Origin: Leptolyngbya sp. FACHB-60
Lineage (GTDB): Bacteria > Cyanobacteriota > Cyanobacteriia > Phormidesmidales > Phormidesmidaceae
Direction of reading: 5' to 3'
DNA: 44,150 nt
NCBI RefSeq assembly: GCF_014695775.1
Contig: NZ_JACJOX010000053.1
Span: 1-44,150, forward strand
Positions 41,878-44,150 of this stretch are shown here, in pieces. Numbering within the stretch: position 1 is the first letter of the stretch; each line of letters opens with the position of its first letter. The notes below the pieces were generated by a model. The model saw only the letters and a program-made list of their open reading frames with translations, had not been told where the DNA came from and did no database searches. The translations under genes and the position numbers were made by a program.

Positions 41878-43962
41878 ATGACAGCTTCCGTTTTGCAAAA
41901 CCCCCTACTAATTGGTGCCGGTCTCCCTCCCTTCGACAGCATCGACACCACTCACATCGTGCCGGGCATCACTGCCCTGCTTGACGACCTCGCCACTGCC
42001 CTAGAAACCCTCGAAGCCCAAGTCACCCCCACCTGGGACGGCCTGGTTGAGCCTCTTACCCGCATCGAAGAGCGCCTGGGCTGGAGCTGGAGCATTGTCG
42101 GTCACCTGATGGGGGTAAAAAATAGCCCCGAGCTGCGTGCTGCCTACGAAACAGTGCAGCCGCCCCTGGTGCAGTTCGCCACCAGCTTGGGCCAGAGCAA
42201 GCCCATTTACGAAGCCTTCAAAGAGCTCCGCGCCAGTGACCAGTGGGCCAGCTTCGACCCCGCCCAGCAGCGCATCGTCGAGTCTTCGATCCGTGAGGCC
42301 GAGCTGTCGGGGGTAGGCCTAGAGGGCGCTGAAAAAGATCGCTTCAACGAGATTCAGCAGAGCCTGGCTGAACTCACCAACAAGTTCTCCAACAACGTAC
42401 TCGACGCCACCAAGGCCTTTAGCCTTACCCTGACCACTGCTGAAGAAATCGACGGGCTGCCCCCCAGCCTACTGGCCCAGGCGGCTCAAACTGCCCGCGA
42501 TGCCGGAGACGACAGCGCCACCGCCGCCGCTGGACCCTGGCGGATCACGCTGGATTACCCCAGCTTTGGCCCGTTTATGCAGCACAGCCGCCGTCGCGAC
42601 CTGCGCGAGCAGCTCTATCGCGCCTTTGTCACCCGCGCCTCAGAGGGCGATCTCGACAACAGCCCCAACATTGAGAAAATTCTTGAGCTGCGCCACGAAA
42701 TGGCCAACCTGCTGGGTTACGCCACCTACGCTGACCTTAGCCTGGCTCGCAAAATGGCTCCCTCTGTCGAGGCGATCGAAAAGCTGATGGGCGAGCTGCG
42801 AGTGGCTAGCTACGACACTGCCGTCAAGGAGCTGGAGGAACTCAAAGCCTTTGCTCAAGCGAAGGGAGCCGCCGAGGCCGACAGCCTCACCCACTGGGAC
42901 ACCGCCTTTTGGGCTGAGCGCATTCGTGAAGAAAAGTACGGCCTCAACGACGAAGAGCTGCGCCCCTACTTTCCCCTGCCCCAGGTGCTCGACGGCCTGT
43001 TTGCTCTGGCCCACCGCATCTTTGACGTCACTATTGCCCCCGCCGATGGCGAAGCCCCGGTGTGGCACCCCGACGTGCGCTACTTTCAGGTGCTGAATGG
43101 CGGCGGCGACCCGATCGCCCACTTTTACCTCGACCCCTACAGCCGCCCCGCCGAAAAGCGCGGCGGAGCCTGGATGGATGACTGCATCAACCGGGGCAAA
43201 ATCAACGATCAGGTGCGGCTGCCCGTGGCTTACCTGGTGTGCAATCAAGCTCCCCCGGTGGATGGCAAGCCCAGTCTGATGACCTTTAGGGATGTGGAGA
43301 CACTGTTCCACGAGTTTGGCCACGGCCTCCAGCACATGCTGACCAAGGTTGACTTCACCGGAGCCGCAGGCATTAACAACGTGGAGTGGGACGCCGTCGA
43401 GCTGCCCAGCCAGTTTATGGAGAATTGGTGCTACCACCGCGACACTCTGCTCACCCTGGCCCGCCATGTTGATACGGGTGCACCCCTGCCCGAAGATCTT
43501 TACCAAAAGATCGTTGCCGCCCGCACCTTTATGACCGGCAGCGCCATTCTGCGCCAGGTGCGCTTTGGCTGGACTGACATTGAGCTGCACCATCGCTACC
43601 GCCCCGGCAGCGGCGAAACGGTGACCACCGTCAGTCAGCGCATTGCCGAGCAGTCCTCTATTCTCAAGCCCCTGCCGGAGGATGCCTTCCTCTGCGCCTT
43701 TACCCACATTTTTGCGGGGGGCTACGCGGCGGGTTATTACAGCTACTTCTGGGCCGAGGTGCTGAGCGCCGACGCCTTTGCCGCCTTTGAGGAGGCAGGG
43801 CTGAACGATGAGGGCGCGATCGCTGCCACCGGTCGCCGCTTCCGCGACACCGTGCTTGCCCTGGGCGGCAGTCGCCATCCGATGGAGGTGTTCAAAGCCT
43901 TCCGGGGTCGCGAGCCCAGCACTCAAGCTTTGCTCCGCCACCGTGGCCTGGTAGCCGCTTAA
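41878..43962 (+). CDS. prlC: M3 family oligopeptidase (oligopeptidase A type)
   Basis: 694 residues, usual length. The thermolysin-like zinc motif HEFGH lies at 478-482 in ETLFHEFGHGLQHM, with the third zinc Glu expected in NVEWDAVELPSQFMENWCYH. The N-terminal helical half (NPLLIGAGLPPFDSIDTTHI) and the C-terminal YSYFWAEVLSADAFAAFEE are typical of oligopeptidase A/Dcp. It is cytosolic and degrades short peptides, including signal-peptide fragments. No signal peptide. The start ATG at 41878 is 305 bases from the divergent channel gene. I see nothing abnormal. Confidence 0.95.
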   Translation: MTASVLQNPLLIGAGLPPFDSIDTTHIVPGITALLDDLATALETLEAQVTPTWDGLVEPLTRIEERLGWSWSIVGHLMGVKNSPELRAAYETVQPPLVQFATSLGQSKPIYEAFKELRASDQWASFDPAQQRIVESSIREAELSGVGLEGAEKDRFNEIQQSLAELTNKFSNNVLDATKAFSLTLTTAEEIDGLPPSLLAQAAQTARDAGDDSATAAAGPWRITLDYPSFGPFMQHSRRRDLREQLYRAFVTRASEGDLDNSPNIEKILELRHEMANLLGYATYADLSLARKMAPSVEAIEKLMGELRVASYDTAVKELEELKAFAQAKGAAEADSLTHWDTAFWAERIREEKYGLNDEELRPYFPLPQVLDGLFALAHRIFDVTIAPADGEAPVWHPDVRYFQVLNGGGDPIAHFYLDPYSRPAEKRGGAWMDDCINRGKINDQVRLPVAYLVCNQAPPVDGKPSLMTFRDVETLFHEFGHGLQHMLTKVDFTGAAGINNVEWDAVELPSQFMENWCYHRDTLLTLARHVDTGAPLPEDLYQKIVAARTFMTGSAILRQVRFGWTDIELHHRYRPGSGETVTTVSQRIAEQSSILKPLPEDAFLCAFTHIFAGGYAAGYYSYFWAEVLSADAFAAFEEAGLNDEGAIAATGRRFRDTVLALGGSRHPMEVFKAFRGREPSTQALLRHRGLVAA

Positions 43963-43981
43963 AGCCTGCCATTAAATAGAC

Positions 43982-44150
43982 TATAGCAATCCGTGGATAG
44001 GTCCGGTCAGTCAACGAAGGCTTGGTCAACGACTTGCCGAAAGGGTTGGCCGGATTGAATCTGTTTTCGCATCCGGTTTTTCAGAACAAACCATTGATGT
44101 TCAATCGGGTTCAAATCCGGGGAGTAAGGCGGCAGATATAAGAGATGACA
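43982..44150 (-). mobile_element. IS630-type insertion sequence, end only
   Basis: The transposase tail reads in from the right edge. The element end is probably near 43982, where the plus strand reads TATAGCAATCCGTGGATAGG and starts with TA, the usual IS630 target. The other end is outside the window. Confidence 0.6.
44007..44150 (-). CDS. IS630-type transposase, C-terminal fragment
   Basis: The minus strand encodes LLYLPPYSPDLNPIEHQWFV then LKNRMRKQIQSGQPFRQVVD and ends QAFVD with TGA at 44007-44009. The PYSPDLNPIEHQW block is the hallmark around the third catalytic acidic residue (Glu) of IS630/Tc1-like DDE transposases. It is cut by the window edge; completeness cannot be judged. Confidence 0.9.
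   Translation of the reverse strand, partial: CHLLYLPPYSPDLNPIEHQWFVLKNRMRKQIQSGQPFRQVVDQAFVD

Noticed and set aside
42640..43941. 433-codon open frame antisense to the M3 oligopeptidase
   Set aside because: Long only because G+C-rich codons leave few stops on the opposite strand; the translation is low-complexity and the plus-strand protein is unambiguous.
44090..44125. tRNA-like TTCAAATCC motif
   Set aside because: It lies inside the IS630 transposase reading frame and no cloverleaf can be drawn around it.

Overview
The window is almost certainly chromosomal DNA of a cyanobacterium. HIP1-type GCGATCGC palindromes are scattered through genes and gaps on both strands. The gene families are also cyanobacterial: a CrtW-type carotenoid ketolase, cyanophycinases, a DXCF-type cyanobacteriochrome GAF domain, a GUN4 domain, DUF6335 and Uma2. 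The style resembles filamentous Leptolyngbya/Nodosilinea-like genomes, but that placement is inference. Both ends lie in transposons: an rve-type insertion sequence with a frameshifted transposase at the left, and the tail of an IS630-type transposase at the right.

Layout. 1-7.1 kb: transposase, then two tandem hybrid histidine kinases (minus). 7.4-13.3 kb (plus): a transglutaminase-fold protein, a 32-residue lysine-rich protein, FtsH, a PII-like protein, a GST, a one-domain GAF protein with the cysteine signature of DXCF cyanobacteriochromes, and a fasciclin protein. 13.7-20.2 kb: a glycosyltransferase (minus); a coupled pair of a lipoprotein and an exported GUN4-WD40 fusion (plus), ending at a long perfect hairpin; and a CrtW ketolase with a sterol-desaturase-type hydroxylase (minus). 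20.7-27.3 kb: Uma2, a membrane protein, two WG-repeat proteins (one lipoprotein, one with SLH domains), a MOSC protein and a TspO/MBR protein. 27.6-33.4 kb: a small acidic lipoprotein, a YihY-MgtC pair overlapping by 4 bp, a DUF6335-CHAD pair, DUF3616 (minus) and DedA. 33.5-41.6 kb: a decayed ORF, an aspartoacylase/succinylglutamate-desuccinylase family protein, two tandem cyanophycinases, a probable baeRF-family protein, a decayed receiver domain, a Lin0512 protein and a potassium channel with a regulatory domain. 41.9-44.0 kb: an M3 oligopeptidase.

How the genes may work together. Three groupings look functional. The lipoprotein and GUN4-WD40 genes overlap as ATGA and should be made together at or outside the inner membrane. 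The duplicated cyanophycinases and the nearby deacylase-like enzyme could act on cyanophycin and its amino-acid products. YihY-MgtC and DUF6335-CHAD form a run tentatively linked to Mg/polyphosphate or envelope physiology. Most other genes look independent. No CRISPR array, tRNA, rRNA or defence island was seen. All calls come from reading sequence and translations; no database search was run.
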